Positions 1-9,702 of a stretch of DNA of 64,000 nucleotides are shown here, in pieces (position 1 is the stretch's first letter; every line of letters starts with the position of its first letter). The position numbers were made by a program, and so were the translations under genes. The notes beneath the pieces were generated by a model. It saw only the letters and a program-made list of their open reading frames with translations, ran no database searches and had not been told where the DNA came from. Source of the stretch: Alphaproteobacteria bacterium (lineage in GTDB: Bacteria; Pseudomonadota; Alphaproteobacteria; Acetobacterales; Acetobacteraceae); assembly GCA_017307285.1 (NCBI GenBank), contig JAFKFI010000054.1:1-64000 (forward strand), read 5' to 3'.

Positions 1-518
1 GGCACCGCCGCCAGCGTGGTGGCGCCACAGCAGCGGCACTGGGCGGCATACCGCACCACCCGCGTCACCATCGGCCGCACGCGGGGCAGGTCGATCTTGT
101 CATACCGCGCGTCGAGCGTCTGGTCGGCGTCGGTGAAGGCATGCTGGCAGTAGTGGCACCGCGCCGGCTTGGCCTGCATCACCTCGTCGGGATCGGCGGT
201 CAGCGCGCGGCCGCCGCCCACGCGGCCGAGACTGCCCTTGCGCGGACCTCGGCGCTTGATCTTGTCCGGCCGGTTCGGCTTCTGCCCCTTCGAAGGCGGC
301 ACGCTGGAATTGTCCGGCGTCTTGCCCGGCCGCGTGAGGTCATCAATCCGCGCACGCAACTCGGCGATCAATTTGTGCGCTTCGTCCAGCCGCACCATCA
401 GCGTCAGGATCAGCGCGTCCTTCTCCGCGTGGACAGCTTGCTGAGGTCCGGGGCGTTGCTCACCCCAACCTTGAATCGAGCCGCCCGTTATCGCGTCAAT
501 CCCCTTCTCGCCGACCAT
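1..518 (-). mobile_element. IS66-family transposase, N-terminal part, cut by window edge
   Basis: The minus strand reads open from about 518 to the window edge. It shows the N-terminal layout of IS66 TnpC transposases: a short helical stretch (LDEAHKLIAELRARIDDL), the motif PDNSSVPPSKGQKP, a basic linker, then a zinc-finger-like region with CHYC followed about 40 residues later by CRCC. The catalytic DDE part would lie to the left, outside the window. The start is not certain: ATG at 518 is in frame, but reading stays open further upstream. No accessory tnpA/tnpB genes or terminal inverted repeat are visible between here and 671, so this may be the end of an IS or a remnant. Confidence 0.75.
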
Positions 519-670
519 TCGCCTCAAGCCGCTATCGCCAGCCGAGGCCGGGTTGAGCAGCTACTGACGGCGAGAGCGGTTCGGCTTGGAATCGTGCCCA
601 CGTCAGCATCGTGTCAAGCTCCTGCAGGGATAACTGCTGCCTGAGAGACGATGCGGAGGAAAATGGGCTT

Positions 671-1354
671 GTGAGGGTGCTGCTCGTCGAGGATCACAAA
701 GGCCTGCGCGAGATGATTGCCGCCCATCTGCGGGAGCGAGGTTTCGCGGTCGATCCCGTTTCCTGCGGGGAGGAAGCCCTGGCAGCAGCGGCTACGGCCG
801 CCTACGACGCGATCGTTCTCGACCTTGGGCTGCCGGACATGGACGGCATGGTCGTCTTACGGCGACTGCGCGGCGGCCGTCATCCCGGCCTGCCCACGCT
901 GATCGTCACCGCACGGGACAGTCTCGAGGCCCGGGTCGGAGGGCTGGACGCCGGGGCGGACGACTACATCCTCAAGCCCTTTGATCTCCTCGAACTAGAC
1001 GCACGGCTTCGCGCCGTCTTGCGTCGCCCCGGCGCGCGCCTTGCGGCAATTTACCGCTACGGCGACCTTGGCTTTGACGCGGCCTCCCGGACCGCCTCGG
1101 TCGGCAACGCAAGCCTGGATCTGAGACGCCGGGAGGCGTCCGTCCTTGAGGAGCTGATCCGCGCGGGGGGGCAGATCGTGGTCAAAGACGCGCTGGAGGA
1201 GCGACTCTACGGATTCGACGACGACGTCAGCGGAAACGCGCTGGAGGCCACCGTGTCGCGGCTGCGGCGCAAGCTGACGGCTGCGGGATCAGCGGTGCAC
1301 ATCGAGACGACACGCGGAATCGGCTACCGCCTGCAGATCGGGTCCGGACCGTGA
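671..1354 (+). CDS. OmpR-family two-component response regulator
   Basis: Cytoplasmic transcription factor activated by phosphorylation. The receiver domain occupies residues 1-115 (LLVEDHKGLRE at the start, phosphoacceptor region IVLDLGLPDMDG, conserved Thr/Lys stretches LIVTARD and YILKPFD). A winged-helix DNA-binding domain fills residues 125-225 and ends in RGIGYRLQIG, typical of OmpR/PhoB. The open frame extends upstream to 611, but GTG at 671 is preferred: it puts the beta-1 strand at the N-terminus and has AGGA about 9 bases upstream. Its stop overlaps the start of the kinase gene by 4 bases. The next genes form a tripartite efflux pump, so metal or drug sensing is a reasonable inference, but no target site is visible. 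Confidence 0.9.
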   Translation: MRVLLVEDHKGLREMIAAHLRERGFAVDPVSCGEEALAAAATAAYDAIVLDLGLPDMDGMVVLRRLRGGRHPGLPTLIVTARDSLEARVGGLDAGADDYILKPFDLLELDARLRAVLRRPGARLAAIYRYGDLGFDAASRTASVGNASLDLRRREASVLEELIRAGGQIVVKDALEERLYGFDDDVSGNALEATVSRLRRKLTAAGSAVHIETTRGIGYRLQIGSGP

Positions 1355-2535
1355 AGCCATGGCCGGAGAGTCTGCGCGGCAGGCTCATTGCCTCCATGCT
1401 CCTCGTGTTCTCGTTAGGACTCGGAGGAGCCCTGACCTTGCGTCCTCTTGAAGACCGCGGCATTGCCGCCTTTGGCCGGTACGGCTCGGATCTGCTCCGA
1501 GAACCCTATCAAGATCTTTTGGTGCTGGTTCCGTTCGGCCTCGCCGCAATCGCGCTGATCTGGCTGGTGAGTGGCTGGAGCTTGCGCCATCTGGCCTCGG
1601 CGTCTCGCGAAGCCGCGGCCGTGGATCCCTCGAACCCCGGCGTCCGAATCTCAACGGAGGGGCTGCCCGGAGAGATTCGCCCGCTGGTCAACGCGGTGAA
1701 CGGGGCACTGGACCGGCTTGGGGCAGCTTACGAATCCGAGCGACGATTCGTCGCCGACGCGGCGCACGAATTGCGCACTCCGCTCGCAGTTCTCGGCCTG
1801 CGCCTGCAGCGAGCGAAGCTCGACAACGCTTTGGATTGGGTCGCAATCGATGAGGACGTGGCAAAGATGAACCGCCTTGTCGGCCAGCTCCTCGATCTCG
1901 CCCGCAAGGAGCACATGCGTCAAGATCCTTCGGCCGCGAGTTGCCCTGTCGTCAATCTGTCGCGCATCGCGCGGGAGGCTGCGGCGGCGATCGTCCCGCT
2001 CGCGGAGAAGACCGGCCGCGTCCTCGAAGTCGCACTGCCTGCCTCCTTGTCTGTGCGTGGCCGGCCCGACGACCTGCGCGATATGATCCGCAATGTCCTC
2101 GAGAACGCTATCGTGCACGGCGAAGGAAGGATCCGCCTGGCCGGCCAGTTCGGTGTGGGCTCTGGCGGACAACAGCAGGCTTGGATCACGGTGAGCGATG
2201 AGGGGCCGGGTGTGCCGGTAGAGTTGAGGGAGGAGATTTTTGATCGGTTCCGAAAGGCTCGCCCCGACAGCGCGGGCCATGGCCTCGGCCTTGCGATCGT
2301 GCGGGAAGTCGTGCGCTCGCACGGCGGTTCGATCAGCTTCCTGACGGGCCCCGGTTGTCGGATCCAGATCACAGTGGCGCCGGCGCTCGGCACCGTTGAA
2401 AGGATGCCCCGGAGGCTCACCACACCACACCGGATCGGAAGAGATCTCTCCGCGGATCCCCCCTCTTCGCTGCGACGGTGTCCTGCTCACAAAAATGACC
2501 AGCAGGCAGATACTTCCACGGCAACAGATGGATGA
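1351..2535 (+). CDS. Sensor histidine kinase partner of the upstream regulator
   Basis: Membrane sensor kinase of the EnvZ/QseC class. There are two membrane segments, about residues 10-28 and 50-72, with only a short periplasmic loop of some 20-25 residues between them. A HAMP-like linker follows, then the dimerisation/phosphoacceptor box (VADAAHELRTPL, about residue 139) and a HATPase domain with N-box NVLENAIVHG, G1 DEGPGVP and G2 GHGLGLAIVREV. It starts at GTG 1351, overlapping the regulator stop, so translation is probably coupled. The last roughly 45 residues after the final beta strand are Arg/Pro-rich and unlike the family, so the natural end may have been lost. The tiny periplasmic loop suggests sensing in the membrane or through a partner. 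Confidence 0.88.
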   Translation: MKPWPESLRGRLIASMLLVFSLGLGGALTLRPLEDRGIAAFGRYGSDLLREPYQDLLVLVPFGLAAIALIWLVSGWSLRHLASASREAAAVDPSNPGVRISTEGLPGEIRPLVNAVNGALDRLGAAYESERRFVADAAHELRTPLAVLGLRLQRAKLDNALDWVAIDEDVAKMNRLVGQLLDLARKEHMRQDPSAASCPVVNLSRIAREAAAAIVPLAEKTGRVLEVALPASLSVRGRPDDLRDMIRNVLENAIVHGEGRIRLAGQFGVGSGGQQQAWITVSDEGPGVPVELREEIFDRFRKARPDSAGHGLGLAIVREVVRSHGGSISFLTGPGCRIQITVAPALGTVERMPRRLTTPHRIGRDLSADPPSSLRRCPAHKNDQQADTSTATDG

Positions 2536-3132
2536 CGCGCCGACTTGTCGTTCCTGTTCCCCTACTCGTCTGCCGTTGGTATCGCACAAGTCTGCGGTGC
2601 GGCGGTCGAACCGGCGCAGCTCTCAGGCGGCCTCGATTGCCGACGATAACCGTGGAGGAGGCGGGCGAAGATCGAACCGGGCGGGCAACAGCCCCCGCAC
2701 GAGCTGCTGAGCGAATGGCAGTCGCCAATCTGGCCCACGGTGAGGCGACCTCGGGCGCCGCTGTCTCAGATTGGGAAACATCAACAGCCAGGACATGCGG
2801 TGGCGAGGCGCACTTCGGCACACCAGTGCCGCTTCAAATACGGAAGGCCTGCATGAATGCCGTCGCCATTTACCGAGCTGCATTCATCCTCGCTGGCTGC
2901 AGCGTCAACACCAACTGAGAACGGCCGGACCGAAATTCCTGCAGGAGAGCGATTGCAGGACAGAATGAACTGTCGAACAGAAGCGAACAGGCCGGCCCAG
3001 CCTCTGCACAATTTCCATCATCTTCCATCAGCCGCCCCGGCACTCAGGCAACGCCATTCCGGAGACGGCGGGCACTCGACACTTTCGCCGAGGCGCCTGC
3101 GGACATGTATTGTGCCTGGTCCCATTTGCGCC
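2536..3132 (+). other. About 600 bp without a convincing gene
   Basis: Only short GC-driven open frames occur here, and none resembles a protein family. The efflux operon promoter should lie in this stretch, but I could not pick a convincing one. The long open frame entering the TolC gene begins at 2857, but the part before 3133 is low-complexity and has no signal-sequence character. Confidence 0.5.
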
Positions 3133-4461
3133 ATGGCCGCCTGCGCCATCCTTGCAGGCTGCGCGGGTTTCCGCGCCGCCCCGCTACTCCAGCAGCCTGC
3201 GCTCGCATCCAGCGTCGCCGCGCTCGACCGGACGCGACCCGGCGCGCTCCCGATTGCCGCGGACCGGCCGCTCTCGCTCGCTGAGGTCGCCCTCCTCGCC
3301 GTGCAGAACAGTCCCGATCTCCGCGCGATCCGGGCGCAGCGGGGTGTCGCACAGGCGCAGGTGATACAGGCCGGGCTGCTACCTGACCCCGTGCTCGCCG
3401 GCAGCTACAATGTGCTGCTCGGCGGCCCGGGCGTTGCCAACGCGATCAGCGCTACTCTGACCGCCGACATTTCCGCGCTCGTCACTCTCTCTGCCCGGCG
3501 TCGCGCCGCTCAGAAGGCGGCCCTGCAAGTGGACGCGAACACGATCTGGCAGGAGTGGCAGACGATGAGTCGGGCGCAGACGCTCGCAATAGACCTCGTG
3601 GAGCAGGGTCGCCTCCTGCATAGCCTCGAGCAGACACTCGGGTTGCTGCAACAGCGAGCTGCTTTATCGGCGCGGGCTGTCAAGCAAGGCAACTCCACCT
3701 TGCAGGTTCTCGCTCCCGATTTGGCCGCGGTGACCAGCCTGCAGACGCAACTCGCAGTGGCCGCCCTTACGCAGGAACAGCGTTGGCAGAGCCTCGACGC
3801 CCTGCTCGGCCTAGAGCCGGACGTTCGGCCGCTGCTCTCGTCCGCGCTGCACATACCTCCAATTCCCTCCGGCGAGGCGTCGGCGATGCTCGCGAGCTTG
3901 CCGCAGCGCCGGCCGGACCTCATTGCCCTCCAGCTCGGCTATGAGGCGCAGCAGGCGAACCTGCGCGCGGCCGTGCTCGGCCAATTCCCGGCGCTCACGC
4001 TTGGTCCGAACTATGGCAACGACACTAGCCGCGTGGAGTCGCTGGGCCCCTCCATCTCCGTCACTTTGCCCCTCTTCAACCGCAACCGGGGGGCCATCGC
4101 CGTCCAGCGTGCCACCCGTGAGCAGCTCCGCACGGAATATGTCGCTCGCTTGGCGACGGCCGGCGGCGGCGCAAAGGCGTTGCTCGCCAATCTCGCTCTG
4201 CTGGAGCGCCAGCTCGCCGCGTCCCGAGCGGGACTCGGCCAGTCCAGGGTGCTGGGCGCGAGCGCGGAACGGGCGCTCCGGGATGGCCTGCTCGACGAGC
4301 TGAGCTACGTGCAGCTCATCGTCACCCGCTTGGAAAAGGAGCGCCAGGTGATCGGGCTGGAGCAGCAGATCCTGGACGAGCGAGTCGCACTCGCGACCCT
4401 GCTCGGCGCAGGCCTGCCGCCTGTGCGGCTCGTTCCGCCCGATGAGCCAAGCTTGCGATGA
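3133..4461 (+). CDS. TolC/OprM-family outer-membrane efflux lipoprotein
   Basis: Outer-membrane channel of a tripartite efflux pump. The mature part has the two-repeat TolC architecture with long amphipathic helices. Recognisable pieces are LSLAEVALLAVQNSPDLRAIRA near the N-terminus, the mid-protein stretch LPQRRPDLIALQLGYEAQQANLRAAV, and the strand SISVTLPLFNRNRG. A lipobox LAGC follows a short hydrophobic stretch (AACAILAGC), which points to a lipid-anchored OprM-type protein. ATG 3133 is the start closest to this signal; GTG 3115 or an upstream start would give a more basic n-region, so the start is uncertain. The stop overlaps the adaptor start by 4 bases. Substrate is unknown. Confidence 0.85.
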   Translation: MAACAILAGCAGFRAAPLLQQPALASSVAALDRTRPGALPIAADRPLSLAEVALLAVQNSPDLRAIRAQRGVAQAQVIQAGLLPDPVLAGSYNVLLGGPGVANAISATLTADISALVTLSARRRAAQKAALQVDANTIWQEWQTMSRAQTLAIDLVEQGRLLHSLEQTLGLLQQRAALSARAVKQGNSTLQVLAPDLAAVTSLQTQLAVAALTQEQRWQSLDALLGLEPDVRPLLSSALHIPPIPSGEASAMLASLPQRRPDLIALQLGYEAQQANLRAAVLGQFPALTLGPNYGNDTSRVESLGPSISVTLPLFNRNRGAIAVQRATREQLRTEYVARLATAGGGAKALLANLALLERQLAASRAGLGQSRVLGASAERALRDGLLDELSYVQLIVTRLEKERQVIGLEQQILDERVALATLLGAGLPPVRLVPPDEPSLR

Positions 4462-5564
4462 AGCGCGCCCTGGCTGTACTGCTGACGATCCTGCCCGCTA
4501 TGGCGCTCGCCCAGGGCGGCAAGCCAGCCACCCCACAGCCCAGTGTCCTCGTCACCACGCAGGCCCCTCGCCAGGGCAGTCTGCCGCGCACGCTCACAGC
4601 GTATGGCGCCGTGCAACCATCCCCGGACGGAGGCAGCGAGACGCTCAGCCTGCTGCGCGGGGGGCAAGTGCTGCGACTCATGACGGCGGCGGGGCAGGCC
4701 GTGCGAAAAGGGCAACCGTTGCTCGCCGTCAGCGCCGACCCGGCGGCGCTCGCCGCGTACCATCAGGCTGTCACAGCACTCAGCGTTGCCCGCGGGGAGC
4801 GCGCCCGTATGGCGCAGATGCTGGGCCAGCACCTCGCCACCCGCAACCAACTGGCGCAAGCAGACAAAGCGGTCGCTGACGCCCAAGCCACTCTCGACGC
4901 ACTCAACCGCGGCGGCGGCGCCAACCCGGAGCAGACACTCACGGCGCCATTCGACGGTGTCGTGTCTAGCCTCCCTGTCACCTCAGGCATCCGCTTCGCT
5001 GCCCAGGCGCCGTTGATCACGCTTGCCCGCTCCAACCGGCTTGTTGCGGTCGTGGGCGTCGAGCCGGCACAGCGCGGGCTGATCGGCCGGGGGCAGCCTG
5101 CGCGCATCGAACCGCTCTCCGGCAGCGGCGCTGAGCAGGGCAGCGTGCTGTCCGTCGGTGCCATGCTGGATCCGCAGAGCCGCCTGGTGCCGGTAATGGT
5201 CGATCCGCCGCAACCTGACCGACAAGGCGAGACGGCCGGTACCTCGGCGGAAACCGCTGTCGAATGGATGCCGGGCGAGCCAGTGCGCGTCGTCGTGCAG
5301 GTGGGCGAGATGCGTGGCTGGCTCGTGCCGCGAAGCGCCGTTCTGACGGACGCGAAAGGCCCCTACGTGTTCCAGGTGAATGGTGGCAAGGCAGCACGGG
5401 TCGATGTGCAGATTGTGGGCACCGCGAGCGGTACCACCGTCATCGCCGGTCCGCTCGATCCCGCTCGTCCCTTGGTCACGAGAGGGAATTATCAACTCCA
5501 GGACGGCGGCGCCGTACGCGAGGACCGAGCCGGCACGGCACCCGAGAGCACGGCCAAGCCGTGA
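4458..5564 (+). CDS. RND efflux periplasmic adaptor (HlyD/MFP family)
   Basis: Periplasmic membrane-fusion protein linking the RND pump to the outer-membrane channel. A Sec signal peptide (MKRALAVLLTILPAMALAQ) is followed by a barrel-sandwich half-motif (residues about 60-95, GQAVRKGQPLLAVS), a short helical hairpin (about 100-150) and the second half-motif LTAPFDGVVSSLPVTSG. Beta-barrel and membrane-proximal domains follow, ending with RPLVTRGNYQLQDGGAV. At 368 residues it is of usual length. Overlaps of 4 bases with both neighbours show a tightly coupled operon. Confidence 0.88.
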   Translation: MKRALAVLLTILPAMALAQGGKPATPQPSVLVTTQAPRQGSLPRTLTAYGAVQPSPDGGSETLSLLRGGQVLRLMTAAGQAVRKGQPLLAVSADPAALAAYHQAVTALSVARGERARMAQMLGQHLATRNQLAQADKAVADAQATLDALNRGGGANPEQTLTAPFDGVVSSLPVTSGIRFAAQAPLITLARSNRLVAVVGVEPAQRGLIGRGQPARIEPLSGSGAEQGSVLSVGAMLDPQSRLVPVMVDPPQPDRQGETAGTSAETAVEWMPGEPVRVVVQVGEMRGWLVPRSAVLTDAKGPYVFQVNGGKAARVDVQIVGTASGTTVIAGPLDPARPLVTRGNYQLQDGGAVREDRAGTAPESTAKP

Positions 5565-8500
5565 GCGATGAGGCGACCCACGGCCCGGCCGGCGATCACG
5601 CTGTGCCCGGCGCCGGATGGGTGACGCGCCACACGCGGTCGATCCTCGCCAGCGTTCTGGCGCTTGCGGTTGCGGGCGCCTTCTCGGCGATTTTGTTGCC
5701 GACCGGCCTGTTCCCGGTCGTACAGTTCCCCCGCGTCCTCGTGAACGTGGACGCGGGTACGCGTCCTGCGGACCAGACCGCCCTCCTGGTCACGATCCCG
5801 CTGGAGCAGGCGGTTCGCCGCGTGCCCGGCGTGCTCAAAGTTCGCTCGACGACGAGCCGCGGCTCAGCCGAGATCTCGCTCGACTTCGCCTGGGGCACCG
5901 ACATGGTCGCCGCTACGACGCAGGTGGACGCAGCCGTGGCCCAGGCGCTGCCGGGCCTTCCACCGGGTACTGGTTACCAGGTGCGGCGGATGGATCCCAC
6001 CGTCTTTCCCATCATCGCCTACTCGCTCTCGTCCACGACCGTCAGCCCGATCGCGCAGCGCGACCTTGTTCAGTACCAGCTCGTCCCCCTGCTCACCGCC
6101 ATCCCCGGTGTGGCACATGTCGGTGTGCAAGGCGGGCAGGTGGAAGAAGTCGAGGTGCTGTTGGATCCGCATCGCTTGGCCTCGCGCGGCCTCGCGCTCT
6201 CCGACGTAGCCCTCGCGCTGAGCAAGGCCAACGTGCTCACCGTGGTCGGGCGGATGCAGGACCACGACAAGCTGTTGCTGCTCGCTCTCGACGACACCAT
6301 GCGCCAGATCCAGCAGGTGCGCGATACCGTGGTCCAGGCTGGCCCCGGGGGCGTCGTGCGCGTCAGCGATCTCGCCGAGGTGCGGGACGGCGTGGTGCCG
6401 CAGTGGATCAGGGTCGGCGAGGACGGCCATCCTGCCGTGCAGTTCCAAGTCTACCAGCAGCCGAACGCGAACAGCGTCGCGATCTCGGCAGCCGTTCGTA
6501 AGGCGCTCGCCGCCTTCCAGCCGCAGATGCCGTCGGGGATCACGCTTTCCAACTGGTACGACCAAAGCATTCTGGTCACGCAATCCGCAAGCAGCGTGCG
6601 CGACGCGATCCTGATCGGACTCGGCCTCGCTGGCCTCGTGCTTTTCGCCTTTCTCCGCAGCCTACGCGTGACCTTGGTGGCGATGCTGGTCGTTCCGGCA
6701 ACGCTCGCGACGACGGTGCTGCTGCTTTTCGCGCTGGGCATGACGTTCAACATCATGACGTTGGGCGGCATCGCGGCCGCGGTCGGCCTGGTGATCGACG
6801 ATGTAATCACCATGGTCGAGCACCTTGCCCGGCGCACGGGCGTGGGCGACGCCGACAATGACGGAGACGCCGTGCTGCGCGCCGGACGCGAGTTTCTGCC
6901 GCCGCTCTCGGGATCGAGCACGGCGACGCTTCTCGTGTTCCTTCCTCTCGTGTTCCTCACCGGGGTGACGGGCGCGTTCTTCAAGGCTCTGTCGCTGACC
7001 ATGGCGGCGGCCCTAATCATCTCCTACGCGCTCACCGCGCTGGTCGTGCCCGTGCTGACCCGTCTGATCGTGGACTTCAAGCGCTGGCAGGATCCGGGAG
7101 TCGGCCCCGAGGGACACGTCGGCCACGCGCATCGCTGGCTGCTTGCTCGCCTGTTCGCCCGGCCCTGGCTTCTCGCACTCGGCCTGGTGCCGCTTCTGGT
7201 GCTGGGATGGTTCGCCTACAGCCATGTCGGCAGCGGCTTCATGCCCAAGATGGACGAGGGCGGCTTCGTGCTCGACTACCGCTCGGCACCCGGAACCTCG
7301 CTTGCCGAAACGGCCCGCGAACTACGCCAGGTCGAGGCCATCCTGCGGGATCTCCCGGAGGTGCGGACCTTCTCGACCCGCACCGGTACCGCCCTCGGCG
7401 GCGGCCTCAACGAGCCCAACACCGGCGATTTCTTCGTTCGGCTCAAGAGCGGCCCGCGCCGTTCCATCGAGGCGGTCATGGCGGAGGTGCAGGACAAGGT
7501 GGACCAGACCATACCCGGCCTGCACGTCGCCACGGCACAGCTTATGGAGGACCTGATCGGCGATCTCACCGCCGTGCCGCAGCCGATCGAGGTCAAGCTT
7601 TATGCAAACGACCCAGCGCAGCTTGCTCCCGCTGCGCGCAGGGTCGCGGCGGCGATCGGCAAGGTGAAGGGCTTGGTCTCCGTGCTCGACGGTATCGTCA
7701 TCGCCGGCGACGGGCTGAACATCCGTGAGGACCCGGCGAGCGCCGCGATCGAAGGTGTTGACGCTGCCACGGTCAGCACCGCGCTAAGCGGCTACCTTAC
7801 CGGCACCGTTGCAACGCAGCTCCCGCAGGCGGTCAAACAGATCGGAGTCCGCGTCTGGCTGCCGCCGGGGATGCGCCAGTATGACGACCAACTCGCGGAG
7901 CTGCCTATTCGTGCACCAGACGGGCATGTCTTCGCCCTTGGCCGCGTGGCCAAAGTCTCGGCGGCACCGGGACAAGCGGAGATTGGGCGGGAGAACCTGC
8001 AACGCATGGTCGCCGTCACCGCGCGGCTGCAGGGCCGCTCGCTCGGCGCCGCCGTGACAGATGTGAAGAAAGTTCTCGACCAGAAGGGCACGCTTCCACC
8101 CGGCGTCCGCTATGAGCTGGGCGGCCTGTACGCGCAGCAGCAGATCGCCTTCGCGGGGCTCACGCGCGTCTTCGTCGCGGCGCTCGTCGCCGAGTTCGTG
8201 CTGTTGTTGTTCCTCTACGAGCGGTTCTGGATTCCCGTGATTGTGCTGGGCGCTGCGGCCCTGTCCACGACGGCGGTCTTCGCCGGGCTGTGGTTGACCG
8301 GCATAGAGCTGAACATCACCGCGATCATGGGCATGACCATGATCATCGGCATCGGCACCGAGATGGCGATCTTTCTCGTCTCCGAGTACGTGGACCTGGC
8401 GCGCGAAATGCCGCCCAAACGCGCGCTGCTGGAAGCCGCGCGCAACCGCTTCCGCCCAATCGCGATGACCACGCTCGCCGCGATCCTGACCTTGATGCCA

Positions 8501-8677
8501 TTGGCACTCGCCATCGGCCAGGGCTCTGGGATGCAGCAGCCGCTCGCCATCGCGATCATCTCCGGCTTGGCCGTACAGTTTCCGCTCGTGCTGCTTGCCA
8601 TGCCCGTGCTGATCGGCCTCACGCTATCCAAGGCCGAGCGCGCGCGCGACGAGGAAGACGTTATCCCGAATCTATAG
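5561..8677 (+). CDS. RND-family efflux permease
   Basis: Inner-membrane proton/substrate antiporter of about 1038 residues, full length for the family. TM1 is SILASVLALAVAGAFSAILLP. TM4 carries the proton-relay Asp-Asp pair in GLVIDDVITMVEHLARR, closer to the drug-efflux (HAE) pattern than to the heavy-metal (HME) signature seen in the CzcA proteins of this window. Two large periplasmic loops contain PN1/PN2/PC repeats (KMDEGGFVLDYR begins the second). The open frame runs upstream to 5264, but GTG 5561 overlaps the adaptor stop (GTGA) and gives the normal N-terminus. With the TolC and adaptor genes it forms a complete pump likely controlled by the upstream two-component system. Substrate cannot be told from sequence. 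Confidence 0.88.
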   Translation: MSDEATHGPAGDHAVPGAGWVTRHTRSILASVLALAVAGAFSAILLPTGLFPVVQFPRVLVNVDAGTRPADQTALLVTIPLEQAVRRVPGVLKVRSTTSRGSAEISLDFAWGTDMVAATTQVDAAVAQALPGLPPGTGYQVRRMDPTVFPIIAYSLSSTTVSPIAQRDLVQYQLVPLLTAIPGVAHVGVQGGQVEEVEVLLDPHRLASRGLALSDVALALSKANVLTVVGRMQDHDKLLLLALDDTMRQIQQVRDTVVQAGPGGVVRVSDLAEVRDGVVPQWIRVGEDGHPAVQFQVYQQPNANSVAISAAVRKALAAFQPQMPSGITLSNWYDQSILVTQSASSVRDAILIGLGLAGLVLFAFLRSLRVTLVAMLVVPATLATTVLLLFALGMTFNIMTLGGIAAAVGLVIDDVITMVEHLARRTGVGDADNDGDAVLRAGREFLPPLSGSSTATLLVFLPLVFLTGVTGAFFKALSLTMAAALIISYALTALVVPVLTRLIVDFKRWQDPGVGPEGHVGHAHRWLLARLFARPWLLALGLVPLLVLGWFAYSHVGSGFMPKMDEGGFVLDYRSAPGTSLAETARELRQVEAILRDLPEVRTFSTRTGTALGGGLNEPNTGDFFVRLKSGPRRSIEAVMAEVQDKVDQTIPGLHVATAQLMEDLIGDLTAVPQPIEVKLYANDPAQLAPAARRVAAAIGKVKGLVSVLDGIVIAGDGLNIREDPASAAIEGVDAATVSTALSGYLTGTVATQLPQAVKQIGVRVWLPPGMRQYDDQLAELPIRAPDGHVFALGRVAKVSAAPGQAEIGRENLQRMVAVTARLQGRSLGAAVTDVKKVLDQKGTLPPGVRYELGGLYAQQQIAFAGLTRVFVAALVAEFVLLLFLYERFWIPVIVLGAAALSTTAVFAGLWLTGIELNITAIMGMTMIIGIGTEMAIFLVSEYVDLAREMPPKRALLEAARNRFRPIAMTTLAAILTLMPLALAIGQGSGMQQPLAIAIISGLAVQFPLVLLAMPVLIGLTLSKAERARDEEDVIPNL

Positions 8678-9078
8678 CTACTATGTGGCTGAGATAGTTC
8701 GCGTTCAATCGACCCTGGCCCCTCACGGTTGCGCCCGGCGTCCGGTCGAATTGGGGGCCGCTCCACTCGGCAGCCGACGAGGGCCCTTTCGGGTTGCGCG
8801 CGTTGGGACTGGATCAGCGCAATCGCCAATCCAGTCCGTGAGCAGGTCAGTAGGTCGGGGATCGATCAGGATGTCCATGGAGGGTTGGGAATTCCCAATC
8901 TTCCAGTCACCTCCAACCGACGTGACCTTAGGCATGCTGGATTCGTGAAATACCTGATCCGAGATCGCCATTTTCGCGGTGGTGCGACGTGGGGCGTCTT
9001 CTGCTTTGAGCAACCGCTTTTCATTCCGTTCAGTTGGGCTCGGGCCGAGAAACGCCGTTCGGATAAGGAGGTTGCGCC
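8678..9078. promoter_or_regulatory. Intergenic region with two inverted repeats
   Basis: No gene is seen between the efflux permease and the MarR-like gene. Two features stand out. A 9-bp inverted repeat, GGACTGGAT at 8806-8814 and ATCCAGTCC at 8829-8837, has a 14-base loop and could be a weak stem or an operator. A perfect 14-bp palindrome, TTGGGAATTCCCAA, lies at 8885-8898, about 180 bases before the regulator start, and is the size of a MarR-type operator. Functional assignment is inference. Confidence 0.35.
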
Positions 9079-9552
9079 ATGGGCGCGGATGAAGCCAAAG
9101 AGCAGCTTCTCGGTATGTTCAGCCGTTGGATCACCGAGTTGGTGAAGCAGGAGAGTCCCGATCTCACCGCGCGTCAGCTTGCAATTTTCTTGACCTGTTA
9201 TCTCGAGAGCGACGCGCAGACTGTTCGCGGCTTGGCGGCGAATCTCGGCATCTCGAAACCAGCGGTCAGCAGGGCCCTCGATAGGCTTGCAAGCTCCGAG
9301 CTCATCCGGCGCAAGGATGATCCAGTGGATCGGCGCAGCATCCTGGTGCAGCGAACGAGGACCGGGCACGGCTTCCTGGGGGAGCTGCGCAGAGTTCTAA
9401 AGGAAGCTTCCACCAAAGCAGATTACGATATCATACCAGGTCAATTAAAACCGCCTACGCTTCAGAGGCAGTTTCCGAACGCCCCGGAACGGAAGGTCCG
9501 TGCTTACGGTAGGAATGCGATTCCTACAGGTTGTCGAGACCGAGTTGGATGA
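9079..9552 (+). CDS. MarR-family transcriptional regulator
   Basis: Winged-helix DNA-binding protein. Residues 20-60 form helices ending in LTARQLAIFLTCYL. The recognition-helix region is VRGLAANLGISKPAVSRALDRLASSELIRR, followed by the wing DPVDRRSILVQRT. ATG 9079 is supported by a strong ribosome-binding site (AAGGAGG, 9066-9072). The family-like part ends near residue 115; the remaining 40 residues are low-complexity and may be read-through past a lost stop. It lies between an efflux operon and a convergent czcA, and its target is unknown. Confidence 0.78.
   Translation: MGADEAKEQLLGMFSRWITELVKQESPDLTARQLAIFLTCYLESDAQTVRGLAANLGISKPAVSRALDRLASSELIRRKDDPVDRRSILVQRTRTGHGFLGELRRVLKEASTKADYDIIPGQLKPPTLQRQFPNAPERKVRAYGRNAIPTGCRDRVG
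9509..9527. other. Perfect short hairpin inside the MarR gene tail
   Basis: GTAGGAAT, three bases GCG, then ATTCCTAC form perfect 8-bp arms. It sits in the non-conserved 3' tail of the MarR-like gene, between two convergent transcription units, so it could be a bidirectional transcription stop lacking a T tract, or an operator. Confidence 0.3.
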
Positions 9553-9702
9553 ACACCGTGAACATCGATGCCGGGTCGCTGGTGCTGCAATCCATCCCTG
9601 CCTCGATTCAGGATCGCGATAGGGCGCTGCCCTTGCTCACGTCGGCGCGGCGCGGCTTTCCCGGTCGAAGAGTTTGCCGTAAGAGCCTGACCCGGAAGAC
9701 TC

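Noticed and set aside
2857..3132. N-terminal extension of the TolC-like gene to ATG 2857
   Set aside because: The extra 92 residues are low-complexity and would bury the lipoprotein signal sequence.
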